A DNA stretch of 64,000 bases from positions 496,001 through 560,000 of the forward strand of contig NZ_JACJQO010000022.1 of NCBI RefSeq assembly GCF_014696715.1, written 5' to 3'. This DNA is from Pseudanabaena sp. FACHB-2040. Its GTDB lineage: Bacteria; Cyanobacteriota; Cyanobacteriia; Phormidesmidales; Phormidesmidaceae. The notes beneath the pieces are model-generated. The model did no database searches and was not told the origin of the DNA. It was given only the letters and a program-made list of their open reading frames with translations. Below are positions 16,893 through 26,016 of the stretch, piece by piece. A program made the translations under genes and the position numbers. How positions within the stretch are numbered: position 1 is the stretch's first letter; each line of letters begins with the position of its first letter.

Positions 16893-19454
16893 TTAGACTA
16901 CGACAGCAGAATCGTTGAGGCTATAGAGCAGCGTTTTAATGCGCTGACCCTGCCGCGAATCTAGCACCTTTGGAAAAGACACCTCCAGCAGAGGAGCTTC
17001 CCCTGAGCGATCTAGCCGCTCCACCTGAGCCACCAGCTTAACAGCGTCAGCGGGTTCGGGGGTTGGCATGACTACGACGCCCACTGCCTGCCCCTGGGTA
17101 AACACTTCCGGGTGAAGGGACAGGAGATGGTCTGGGCTAATAGCTAGCTGCAGCGTGCGGCTGTTAATTTCCAGCGCTGTGGAGGGAAAGTACTGCCCCT
17201 CAATGTAAACCTGACCAGGCGTTTGAATGCGCTTGCGAACCTGCACAGATTCCATTGGTTTGGGTTCCCGAAATGCCCTCAGCAAGCTGGTTGCCAGGAA
17301 TTTAATCGACTCCAACGGTCTGTCTGCAATGTTTCTAGTTTGGGAGTACCACTCTTTGACGTCGGAGTAGAGCACCACTACCAGAGCATCGTGCTGAACT
17401 GGAGTCATGTCTTCAAACGCGACGGCTAAGATGACGTCGTCTTCGCTACGCGGAGTCACTCGAATGACCCGACCGCTGACAAAAGCTCTGGCTCCGTAGT
17501 CTCCATGCAGCTCAACATCAATGGCATCGGGCAAGTTAGGCCAGTTCTTGAGAATGACCCGGGCTCCGGTTTCACTAATGTCTAGGGTGACCCCAGTAAA
17601 CGTTTCTGGCCCGGCATAGATAATAGCGGGCAGATGACGATCCAGTCGATGGGACTGCCGCAGCTGGGGTTGCTCTAGGGCCACTAGAATGGCCGCACTC
17701 AGCAGCAGCACATTGACCATGCACCAAATGGCGTTAATCAATACAGCATCCCAGGTTTGTAGCTCGGTCACTAGCCAGAAGGGCACCATCAACAGCGACA
17801 GCACGCTCAAGAGCCCAGCGATCAGCAGCACTCGGACAGAGCCCCAATCAAAGGTGCGGCGAGTTACCTGCAATCCTTTGTCGGTGACGTTGAATGAACC
17901 CAGCTTGGGATTGAGCAGGGCCATAAACGTCACTAAGCCATCTTGAAAGGCCATAGCATACTCAAAGATTTCGTTCCAAAAGGAGAAACGAACGCCTCTG
18001 TGAATGATGTAGTTGGCGTTAAGGGCCAGCAATATCGAGGGCAGGGCATAGGTCAGGGTCTCTAGCCCCAGACCCCGCACAGAGTTAATGCCAAATACTA
18101 GAAAAGCAATGGGTGCGATCGCATACATCAGCCGAGGAAACCCAAAAAAGAAGTGGGTGGTGGCTGAGGTGTAGCAGATGCGCTGGGGAATAGTCAGCTT
18201 ACGGTTAAATAGCGGCCATTCCAAGCGCAAAATTTGGGCCATGCCACGGGCCCAGCGGACCTGCTGACCAATGTAAGACGAGAATTTCTCAGGGGCTAAC
18301 CCAGCGACCATGATTTTGTCGTAGTAGACCGTCTCATAGCCCAGCATGTGCAGCCGTAGGGAGGTATGACAGTCTTCTGTCACCGTCTCTACAGCAATGC
18401 CGCCGATCTCCAGCACATGGCTCTTGCGAACCACCGCCGCCGACCCACAGAAAAAGGCCGCATTCCAAAAGTCGTTCCCCCGCTGCAAAATCTTGTAGAA
18501 CAGCTCATTGCCCACAGGAACTCGACCCTGGGTCAGCAGGTTGCGCTCAAAGGGGTCGGGGTTATAGAACCAGTGGGGCGTCTGCACCAAAGACACCTTG
18601 GGGTTGAGGAAAAAGCCCACGGTGTTAATCAAAATATTGCGGCTGGGAATGTGGTCGCAGTCCAAAATCAGGATTAAATCCCCGGGGGTGCGCCGCATGG
18701 CGTGGTTGATATTGCCTGCCTTGGCGTGGTCATTATTGTCCCGCGTCATCAGAGTGCAGCCAATTTCCTGGCACAGCCGCCGCAGTTGCTCCCGCCGCTG
18801 AGGATACTTGCGCCCATCATCCAAGATATAGACGTGTTTTTTGTTCGCCGGATAGCTGATTGCAATGGCTGCTAGGGCCGTCTTGCGAACGATCTCAACG
18901 TCTTCGTTGTAAGTGGGAATGTAAATATCAACGCTTTGCCACTGCTCCTGGGGAATGTGGGAGATATCGACCGCCTTGCGGTCCTTAATTTTGAGCGTCT
19001 GAAAATAGGCCAGGAGCAGGGTCACAATCGCATAGAGTTCTGCCCCGTAGAGCAGCAGGCTAAAGATCGCATTGACCCAACCATCTAGGTTCAGGGTATT
19101 AAACGTCCGGTAGTACAGGTAGCGCAGGGTGACTACTATGCTGAGCCACATCAATAGCAGGTGCATGTGGGCACTGGTTTGCTGCCGTTTTTGGCGTTCC
19201 TCCAGCCATACTAGCAACCAGCCTAGAGCGATTAAAATGCCCGCCAGCACAGTCTGCTGGCGCAACGGTAGCGGCGTAATGATTAGCGGCAGGGAAAAGA
19301 TCAGGGCCAGCAGCAGCAGCCACAGGACGCTGCGCTGACCACGTCCACCGAGGGTCCGCTCCATCCAGATCGGCAGGGCGTCAACCAGATCGCTAAACCA
19401 AGTAAACCGGTGACCCGGAAGGGGAGCATTGGTTTGAGGAGAGGGGTTGGTCAT
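16893..19454 (-). CDS. bcsA: Cellulose synthase catalytic subunit with PilZ domain
   Basis: An 853-aa GT2 processive glycosyltransferase that polymerises UDP-glucose into beta-1,4-glucan and threads it through the inner membrane. N-terminal membrane helices precede the catalytic domain with the D,D,D,QxxRW signature: DDGRK near residue 212, DCD near 266, TED near 358 and QQVRW near 395. Several membrane helices follow, then a PilZ domain with RxxxR (RQSHR near 600) and DISETG near 625, the c-di-GMP binding motifs. Synthesis is therefore expected to be activated by c-di-GMP. The start overlaps the end of bcsB by 4 bp (ATGA), showing translational coupling. It is the last gene of the operon. 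Confidence 0.96.
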   Translation of the reverse strand: MTNPSPQTNAPLPGHRFTWFSDLVDALPIWMERTLGGRGQRSVLWLLLLALIFSLPLIITPLPLRQQTVLAGILIALGWLLVWLEERQKRQQTSAHMHLLLMWLSIVVTLRYLYYRTFNTLNLDGWVNAIFSLLLYGAELYAIVTLLLAYFQTLKIKDRKAVDISHIPQEQWQSVDIYIPTYNEDVEIVRKTALAAIAISYPANKKHVYILDDGRKYPQRREQLRRLCQEIGCTLMTRDNNDHAKAGNINHAMRRTPGDLILILDCDHIPSRNILINTVGFFLNPKVSLVQTPHWFYNPDPFERNLLTQGRVPVGNELFYKILQRGNDFWNAAFFCGSAAVVRKSHVLEIGGIAVETVTEDCHTSLRLHMLGYETVYYDKIMVAGLAPEKFSSYIGQQVRWARGMAQILRLEWPLFNRKLTIPQRICYTSATTHFFFGFPRLMYAIAPIAFLVFGINSVRGLGLETLTYALPSILLALNANYIIHRGVRFSFWNEIFEYAMAFQDGLVTFMALLNPKLGSFNVTDKGLQVTRRTFDWGSVRVLLIAGLLSVLSLLMVPFWLVTELQTWDAVLINAIWCMVNVLLLSAAILVALEQPQLRQSHRLDRHLPAIIYAGPETFTGVTLDISETGARVILKNWPNLPDAIDVELHGDYGARAFVSGRVIRVTPRSEDDVILAVAFEDMTPVQHDALVVVLYSDVKEWYSQTRNIADRPLESIKFLATSLLRAFREPKPMESVQVRKRIQTPGQVYIEGQYFPSTALEINSRTLQLAISPDHLLSLHPEVFTQGQAVGVVVMPTPEPADAVKLVAQVERLDRSGEAPLLEVSFPKVLDSRQGQRIKTLLYSLNDSAVVV

Positions 19455-22084
19455 TGCAGTTCTCCTGATTTACTAATCCGATTGAGATAGAGCTGGGAAA
19501 CACCGTAGGCAATCAGGGCCAGCAGCACTAGGCCAGTCGGCAGTAAAAACCAGTTGGCCTGCATGAAGGAGACGGTACGGGTCACCGGGCCGCTGCGATT
19601 AATCTCGCGCGGCTGGTTTTGCGTCAGGGTCGTCACTGCAAAATCACTGTCGCTAAATTCAGCTGGGTTGGCTGTGGTTCGCTTCACCAGCACTGTGTCC
19701 CCTTCAAGCTTGGAGAAAAGCTCGTCTCGGCGGAACAGCTGGCGAATGTCGGCCAGCCCCTGTTCACTTTGGCCGGTCAGACCTAACAAGATGCGATCGC
19801 GACTCCAGGGAGACGCAACTGCCTGAATCACGCCTGCGTTGTCAGGCAGGGTTTGCACCAGGCTTTGATTTTGTCGCCGCAAAAACCGTTCTCCTAGCGA
19901 AAAACGATCTGGCTGTTGAAACACCTCAGGAATTGGAAATCGGTTGCGAAGCCCAATGCCCACCAGGTTTTGCTGCTCTCGCACATTATTTGGCAATCCG
20001 CCTGCCAGATACACTCCTAGCTTGACTGAATCGGCTTGACTGAGACGACCCAGCCGGCCACTGACCTGAAGCAGGGTCAGCACCTCGGCGTCAGAAGGAT
20101 TGTCTGGCAGCACAAAAGCCATCTGCGACAAATCCTGGGGGGCCGCCAGTGGGAACCCAACCTGTAAATGCCTAAGATCAGGCAATTGCACAATGTTGGT
20201 GCGCTGCAGATTAAAGCTGCTGTCGCCATGAACCGTTGCCCACATCGGCTGGTCGGGCACCTCCCCACAGGCAATCACCGCTGTTTGAGGGTAGGTAAAA
20301 AACTGAACCTCCAGCGTTGACGTGGGCGACATAACTGCAGGCGGCACCTCTACCGTAATAGAGTCACTACCACCTTTAGCCGACGATAGCCGCTCACCGC
20401 CAACCCCCTGACCGTTGATCCGAACAGTCACAGAGGAACGCCGCGTATCGATATTGGGGCCGTAGCTGTAGCGGAGCGTAAAATTACTGCCTTTGAGAAA
20501 CTGATCGTCGGGCAAAGTATGCAGGGGTATAGAAATCGGGGGGGGTGCCGGCAACCCATTTACCGTGATGTCTTGGTAGGGCTTGCCGTCTGCTGTCAGA
20601 AGATCGCTCAACTGCAGTCGATTCCCTTCAGCTGGCAAATACCCCGGCCAGTCCCTAGGTGCAGGAGAAGGGACGTCAGCCACCTCGTTTACTAGCACTG
20701 CCTGGCCAGTCGCGAGCTGCCGATCAACGGGTTGGGCCAGCATCTGTACCGCCTTGAGAACAGCAGGCGAATCGTTACCCGTGGCCACTAATACCGGATG
20801 ACTGCCATCAGCTGTGGTCGTTAGCATGAGGACGCCCACACCGTTGGGTAAAGCCTGACCACTGCCGTCTAAAACTTTGTTGTCTTTAATCGCAAACGGC
20901 AGCGCTAGCTGAGCTAGGGCAGGCTGCTCTGCCGGAGTCCCCAGCACAACCACCCCAGATTCGGCTCCAATGTCATCCAGGCCATTCACCAGGCGAGTCT
21001 CAATGGCTCGGAAGTTAGTCAACCTGGAGGCAGCGGCTTGAAAACGACCCGCTGCAGTCAGCCAAAGGTTATCGACCGATTTGGGGCGCAGGTAGGTCAG
21101 CTGATCGGCTTCTAACCCCAGGTCATCCAGGAAGGGATAGGGAAAGTTAGCAAAGTCTAGAGCAACATCCTGGGGCTGATAGTTCATCACGACCTGGGAG
21201 TCGGGCAAGATTTCAGTCCACAGGGTGGGATCAGTCGGGTCGGTACACTCCTCAGACGTGTGCTGCTGAGCTCGGATAATCAGGGTGTTGTAGTCCTGAA
21301 TGAGGTTAGCTGGCACATCAAAGAGAACGTTGCCGATTTCGTCCGGCTTGCGGTTGAGCGGCAAGCTGCCCAGATGGGAGTTGTTCAGCCTCACCGTCAG
21401 GTTAGACCGACTGGCAACTAGAGCCGGAGAGTGGCGGAAGCGAATCAGCACCTTAGCCGAGTTGACCTGCCAGTTGCGAGGCCGGGTAAAGCCTAGCCGG
21501 GCCTGCGAGAGCACCCCTCCTAGCTGCAAGGCATTGCCCACAACTGGGCTGCGGTTAAACTGCAGGACATACTGGCTTGAAGCCGGTTGGGCTGGCGTTG
21601 ACGAGGCTGCTGGCGTTGGCTCCTCTGGTTCTGGCGTGGGCGCAGCTGGGGCCGGGGTAGCTAGGGCAGGTTGGGGTCTAGCCGGTGCTGAGGGCCGGGG
21701 CGATGGAGCAGGCGAGGCCTGTCGGGACGGCGGCGAGGCCGGAGCAGACCGTGCAGGGGGTTCAGCGGGCCGAGGCCGGGGTCTGACGACGGGGGCTTGG
21801 GGCGCGGGACTGGGCAAGGAGTACTCTCGAATGACCTCGTCTTCCTGCTTTTGCACCGCCTCATTGGACTGAGCCATGACCTGAGGCATTTGCAGACAGA
21901 GCAGCAGGGTCAAGCAGCCTAAGCCTGCCCCCCAGGCTAGCCAGCCTGAGCGCCGACCTGACCAGAAACCAGAAGTTTTGCCAGATCGACGGGAGCTAGT
22001 TGGGATTGAGGATCGCCGCCAGCTCCGCCGCCGAAGCTGCTGATTCGGGAGCTTCAATAGAAGTTGCTTTATGAAATTACGCAT
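19451..22084 (-). CDS. bcsB: Cellulose synthase regulatory/periplasmic subunit BcsB
   Basis: An 877-aa BcsB-type protein that guides the nascent glucan through the periplasm. It has a strongly basic N-terminus, a signal-type hydrophobic helix (residues about 48-70), then a Pro/Ala-rich linker (about 90-165), unusually long. The periplasmic beta-rich core includes carbohydrate-binding-like blocks (ALQLGGVLSQARLGFTRP, SNLTVRLNNSHLGSLPL, TLEVQFFTYPQ). A single C-terminal membrane anchor (WFLLPTGLVLLALIAYGVSQ) would contact BcsA. It sits between the endoglucanase and bcsA, as in bacterial cellulose operons. Confidence 0.93.
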   Translation of the reverse strand: MRNFIKQLLLKLPNQQLRRRSWRRSSIPTSSRRSGKTSGFWSGRRSGWLAWGAGLGCLTLLLCLQMPQVMAQSNEAVQKQEDEVIREYSLPSPAPQAPVVRPRPRPAEPPARSAPASPPSRQASPAPSPRPSAPARPQPALATPAPAAPTPEPEEPTPAASSTPAQPASSQYVLQFNRSPVVGNALQLGGVLSQARLGFTRPRNWQVNSAKVLIRFRHSPALVASRSNLTVRLNNSHLGSLPLNRKPDEIGNVLFDVPANLIQDYNTLIIRAQQHTSEECTDPTDPTLWTEILPDSQVVMNYQPQDVALDFANFPYPFLDDLGLEADQLTYLRPKSVDNLWLTAAGRFQAAASRLTNFRAIETRLVNGLDDIGAESGVVVLGTPAEQPALAQLALPFAIKDNKVLDGSGQALPNGVGVLMLTTTADGSHPVLVATGNDSPAVLKAVQMLAQPVDRQLATGQAVLVNEVADVPSPAPRDWPGYLPAEGNRLQLSDLLTADGKPYQDITVNGLPAPPPISIPLHTLPDDQFLKGSNFTLRYSYGPNIDTRRSSVTVRINGQGVGGERLSSAKGGSDSITVEVPPAVMSPTSTLEVQFFTYPQTAVIACGEVPDQPMWATVHGDSSFNLQRTNIVQLPDLRHLQVGFPLAAPQDLSQMAFVLPDNPSDAEVLTLLQVSGRLGRLSQADSVKLGVYLAGGLPNNVREQQNLVGIGLRNRFPIPEVFQQPDRFSLGERFLRRQNQSLVQTLPDNAGVIQAVASPWSRDRILLGLTGQSEQGLADIRQLFRRDELFSKLEGDTVLVKRTTANPAEFSDSDFAVTTLTQNQPREINRSGPVTRTVSFMQANWFLLPTGLVLLALIAYGVSQLYLNRISKSGELQ

Positions 22085-22136
22085 AGGGTTAAGAGCTAGT
22101 TTGAGTCAGTTCAACTGGCTTGAAGAAGGTTGTTTA

Positions 22137-23492
22137 TCAAGGGGTTCCCTTTAATAGGGAGGCGGGCAGACGTTCAGCTGGAAATAGGCCCAGCCAGGCC
22201 AGGTTTTGCACATAGTAGGCATCGTTGTTATCCCAAATTCCTTGGCGGTAGGCAGTTAACAGCTTTTCTCGGCGTAGACTTTCAGCAATCTGTGGTTCTA
22301 TCCGTAGAAAAGCTGGGTAGAGCATGGCGTATTGGGCAGTCGCTTCGTAATCTACGAGGGCCTGCCCCTTGAGATCCAGCACGGCTGGAATGTTTTTTTG
22401 GCTCTCCCACTGGGTCTTTAAATAGCCCAGGTGTTCGGTCAAAAAGCGGTCGGCTCTAGGTTCTCCAAACCAGGCGGCATCTAGCGCTATTCGCCACCAG
22501 ACCCGGTAGGCATCAAAGCCATAGTGGCTTTTCAGAGTGCTGTTTCTGCCGACGGGTGCTAGCTGCTGTGTCGCCATTTCCAAAACGACCCAATCCCCAG
22601 GTAAGCCCTGAGGAGAGAGGTCTTTGGTTTGGTTCAATACGCGGTAGCTACTCTCGACTAGAGCGGCCCAGTTCCGGTCTGGATCAACTTGAGCAAAGAG
22701 GCGAAAGGCATAGGGAGCTAGGTAGGAGGGGTTGAGATAGACCTTGCCAGGGCTGGGTTGAAATGCCTGCAAAGGGCCGGGCAAAAGATATCTGAGGGAG
22801 TTCTGAGCTTCCACTGCAGGCAGCATTAGAGTGGAGAAGTCCCAGAGGTCAGCCAGCTTTTCCTGGGCCAAAGCCTCGTAGTCTGGACGGTTCCAGCGCC
22901 GAGCTGCCAGAATCAAGGCTGTAGCAGCATCAATATCGGCATCGCTGGCGAAGTTACCGTCGATAACACCCCAAGAACCGTCCTCGCCCTGCCCCCATTT
23001 CCAAGCCCATAGGCTGTCGCCCTGAGCACTCCCTTCTCGCCTCAGGTTGCTTTCAGCCCATTGCAGAGTCAGTTCAAAGGTGGCGGGGTCGTCTGCCATC
23101 ACAGCTCGCAGCAGGGCATACGCCTGTCCCTCTGAAACGGTACGGGCGTTGCCCTCCCAGTCGATTACTCGCCCATCGGCCTGAATAAAGCGCTGCCGGT
23201 AAGCAGCCCAACTCTCCTGCAGCAAAGCATCGGTAGAGAGGGCTGCCGGGTCTCTACCAGGCTGCTCTCCAGCGAGGTTGATTGCGGTTTCAACTGTAGG
23301 TGCGAGGTCTTCATCAAGAGGGTTAGCTGCCGTTGGAGGCCCCTCTTGGCTACAGCCCAGCAGACCTAAGCAGACAGCCAAGCCGACTGAACTGAGAACA
23401 GCTTGCCTGCTGGCATAGCTACGCCTGAAGCATTTGCACCCAGGGTTGCGCCCAAGATGCCAGGCAGATCCGAAAAGGGAAGTGGGAAGCAT
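22137..23492 (-). CDS. bcsZ: GH8 endo-1,4-beta-glucanase lipoprotein (BcsZ-like)
   Basis: A 451-aa glycoside hydrolase family 8 enzyme that cuts beta-1,4-glucan and is needed for proper cellulose export in bcs systems. The catalytic acid is the Glu of TVSEGQAYALL (near residue 118), and the conserved Asp of ASDADIDAATAL (near 185) supplies the second carboxylate region. A DSLWAWKWGQ block lines the cleft. A lipobox LGLLGC near residue 48 makes it a lipoprotein, whereas many BcsZ proteins are soluble and periplasmic. The N-terminus before the signal is long, so a downstream start is possible. It is 52 bp upstream of bcsB in the transcript. Confidence 0.92.
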   Translation of the reverse strand: MLPTSLFGSAWHLGRNPGCKCFRRSYASRQAVLSSVGLAVCLGLLGCSQEGPPTAANPLDEDLAPTVETAINLAGEQPGRDPAALSTDALLQESWAAYRQRFIQADGRVIDWEGNARTVSEGQAYALLRAVMADDPATFELTLQWAESNLRREGSAQGDSLWAWKWGQGEDGSWGVIDGNFASDADIDAATALILAARRWNRPDYEALAQEKLADLWDFSTLMLPAVEAQNSLRYLLPGPLQAFQPSPGKVYLNPSYLAPYAFRLFAQVDPDRNWAALVESSYRVLNQTKDLSPQGLPGDWVVLEMATQQLAPVGRNSTLKSHYGFDAYRVWWRIALDAAWFGEPRADRFLTEHLGYLKTQWESQKNIPAVLDLKGQALVDYEATAQYAMLYPAFLRIEPQIAESLRREKLLTAYRQGIWDNNDAYYVQNLAWLGLFPAERLPASLLKGTP

Positions 23493-23692
23493 CGGTTTAA
23501 AAAGCGCTGGCGTGCGACTGCTATTGCGGGAGCATACTGGCAGTTATGCGGGTATTTCATCCTAGGTTGCCTTAGATCAGGTAAACGCGTTAACGATGGG
23601 TCCTGATCTTTATCAAAGAGTGCGATCGCATGTGAAAACTGTTAAGACGCACCCCTAAATCCTGCCGACGAGGCACTTCTCTGAAGCTGGCC

Positions 23693-26008
23693 CTAAAAAC
23701 GCTCCCAAGGCGGCTGAATACCTCGCTGTTGCAACAGCCCTGCCTCGATCTGCTGAATCTGGGCAGATACCTGCGGATCGGCAAGGCCCTGGGCCTGCTG
23801 GAACTGTTGCCAGGCCCGCAGTTCCTTAATGGCCTGCAGCGGCCGACCTTGGACCGCATTGAGAGCCGCCAGAGAGGTGCGAGCTACGCCGCTGCTGGTA
23901 TCGAGCGCTAGCGCCTGATTGTAAAGTTCGTTTGCCTGGGCCAAGTTACCCTGCTGAAATTCCAATCCGCCTAGAGCCAGCAGGGCATCGAGGTTGTTGG
24001 GCTGCTGCTGCAGGATTGCGGCGTAACTCTGACGGGCCAAGGCCTCATCGCCAGTCTGTTGGGCAATGTCTCCCTGCACAAAGTAGAGGTCAAGATTATT
24101 AGGAGACTGGGCAAGCAGTCGGGCAATCTCGGCTCTAGCCTGGGCTGGGTTGCGGTCGGCCAAGACCTGGAGCGATCGCAACTGCAGGCCCAAATTACCA
24201 GGCTCAACGGCCAGCAGTCGCTGATATAGATCGGCCCGACTTGGATCGGGCGGCAGAGCTGCCGCTAGAGCAATCAGTTCCGGCGGCGGCGTACTAGCCC
24301 CATACTGCTGCAAACTCTGATTCAAAACAGCGGCGGCCTGCGCTTCACTAATTAACCCAGCTTGGTAAGCCAAAGATGTTCGGCCCAAGGCAAAGGCTGG
24401 ATCCTGAGGATTCTCAGCAATGATCTGGTCGTAAAGTGCGATCGCCTCTCGGTTGAGCCCCTGGCTCTGGTATACCGCAGCTAGGCCCTGAAGCGCACCA
24501 CGTCGAACATCTAGAGTTCGGCTGCTGCTGATTAGGGCCTGATACCGCTGAATACTGGCATTGAGATTGCCTTCCCGACGGTCAATATCAGCCAGCAACA
24601 GCTGAGTTGTATCCCCATCCCGCTGGCCTGCTGGAGTGCTCGCGTAGGCAGCCAAAGCTGACTTGGCTGCCGCTAGCTGCCCCTGCTGAATCAAAATTTG
24701 GGCTACGCGAAAATTGAGAAAGCCCTCAGGCGATCCTGCGGCCAGCAGGCTTTGGTAGAGCGGCAGCAGATCTGCAATGGGCGGATCGACTCGGCTCAGC
24801 GTTTGACTAATACTGCGCACCTGTGCCGGATCTCCAGGAAGGCTAGGAAACGCTGCCCGCACCTGCTGGACAAAATCCGTCCGGGAAAGTTGCCCAGTTT
24901 GATACGCCAGCACCTGCTGACTAAAGACTAAACTGCTGTCATTTGGAGTTTCTCGGCTGAGTGCCTGCACCAGTTGCAAAGCAGAGGGTCGCCACTCCGG
25001 CAGGTTGCTAAAGACGGCAATAGCCTCCCTGCGAATACCTGGCGGTAGATTGGGCACTGTCGTTAAAACGGTTTGATAGATCTGGGCTGCCTCTTGAGAA
25101 TAGGCAGTTTGGCGGCTGTACTCTCCAATGGCATTCAAAGCACGGGCTAGTGTGAGACGAGCATCGCTGCGGCCTCGTAGCGGTTGGATAACCTCCAGCG
25201 CCTGTTGATACTGGGCATTTGCTGCGTAGGCTGTACCCAGAGCGCCCCGCAGCCGAACCTGCTGAGTATTAAACTCTGGAGTCCGGTTTAGCTCTGCTTC
25301 AAGCACCTGAACAGCCTGGGCCACACTGCTGCTCTCGCGCAGCGCCTGAGCATAAGCAATCGCCTGATCGCCTCGCACGGCTCCGCCCGCAGCCTGGTAA
25401 CGGTTAAACAAACTCAGCCCGGTTGCGTAGTCACCACTGTAGGTGTACGCTTCTGCAGCTGCCCCGACAACAGCAAGACTTTGCGTCTGGGGCAAGACCA
25501 GCGCATAGTCGGCCAAGGACTGAGAAAATAGCCCCTGATAGTAGTAGAGCTTGGCGCGTTGGGCTCTGGCATCTAGGTTGTTGGGCTCTAGATCGAGCAA
25601 GCGGGTCAGCGCCTGAATGCCGATCGGCTGCCATTCTGCCCGAAATTCACCCAGGAACCCCAGGGAGCTGAGGGCTAGCCGATTGTTGGGGTCCAGCTCC
25701 AAAACTCGCTGATAGGCTGCTAGAGCATCTGCATCTCGGCCTGCCCGCCGATAGGAGATACTCAACCCCAACTGAGCGTCAATATCTCGGGGATTTTGCC
25801 TAAGAATCGCTTGAAACGCGCCAATCGCTTCACTGACCCGATCTTGGGCCAGTAGAGTATACCCCTGCCGCACCGCCGAAGATTGGGCGTAAACAGCGGT
25901 AGGCGGTAGCCCGCTCAGAGAGAGAACTGGGGCTGCCAGCATGGCCAACCCAGCTAAAACCAATCGCTTAAACCAGTATGGGGAGACAACAGTTTGTTTT
26001 GCAGACAT
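23693..26008 (-). CDS. BcsC-like TPR protein (periplasmic, no barrel)
   Basis: A 771-aa secreted protein. The signal peptide is near residues 8-40. The rest is a superhelix of tetratricopeptide repeats (for example GYTLLAQDRVSEAIGAFQAIL, DALAAYQRVLELDPNNRLAL, SYAAILQQQPNNLDALLALGG). BcsC of proteobacteria combines such periplasmic TPRs with a C-terminal outer-membrane barrel. This protein ends after the TPRs, and a separate barrel gene is located 8 bp upstream in the same transcript. It probably scaffolds the glucan path across the periplasm. A TTG start at 26020 would overlap the upstream gene; I prefer the ATG at 26008. Confidence 0.85.
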   Translation of the reverse strand: MSAKQTVVSPYWFKRLVLAGLAMLAAPVLSLSGLPPTAVYAQSSAVRQGYTLLAQDRVSEAIGAFQAILRQNPRDIDAQLGLSISYRRAGRDADALAAYQRVLELDPNNRLALSSLGFLGEFRAEWQPIGIQALTRLLDLEPNNLDARAQRAKLYYYQGLFSQSLADYALVLPQTQSLAVVGAAAEAYTYSGDYATGLSLFNRYQAAGGAVRGDQAIAYAQALRESSSVAQAVQVLEAELNRTPEFNTQQVRLRGALGTAYAANAQYQQALEVIQPLRGRSDARLTLARALNAIGEYSRQTAYSQEAAQIYQTVLTTVPNLPPGIRREAIAVFSNLPEWRPSALQLVQALSRETPNDSSLVFSQQVLAYQTGQLSRTDFVQQVRAAFPSLPGDPAQVRSISQTLSRVDPPIADLLPLYQSLLAAGSPEGFLNFRVAQILIQQGQLAAAKSALAAYASTPAGQRDGDTTQLLLADIDRREGNLNASIQRYQALISSSRTLDVRRGALQGLAAVYQSQGLNREAIALYDQIIAENPQDPAFALGRTSLAYQAGLISEAQAAAVLNQSLQQYGASTPPPELIALAAALPPDPSRADLYQRLLAVEPGNLGLQLRSLQVLADRNPAQARAEIARLLAQSPNNLDLYFVQGDIAQQTGDEALARQSYAAILQQQPNNLDALLALGGLEFQQGNLAQANELYNQALALDTSSGVARTSLAALNAVQGRPLQAIKELRAWQQFQQAQGLADPQVSAQIQQIEAGLLQQRGIQPPWERF

Positions 26009-26016
26009 GGCATTTC

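Noticed and set aside
21300-21872. Plus-strand 190-aa frame antisense to bcsB
   Set aside because: It lies fully opposite the Pro-rich part of bcsB; its Gly/Ala-rich translation is the mirror of GC-rich proline codons.
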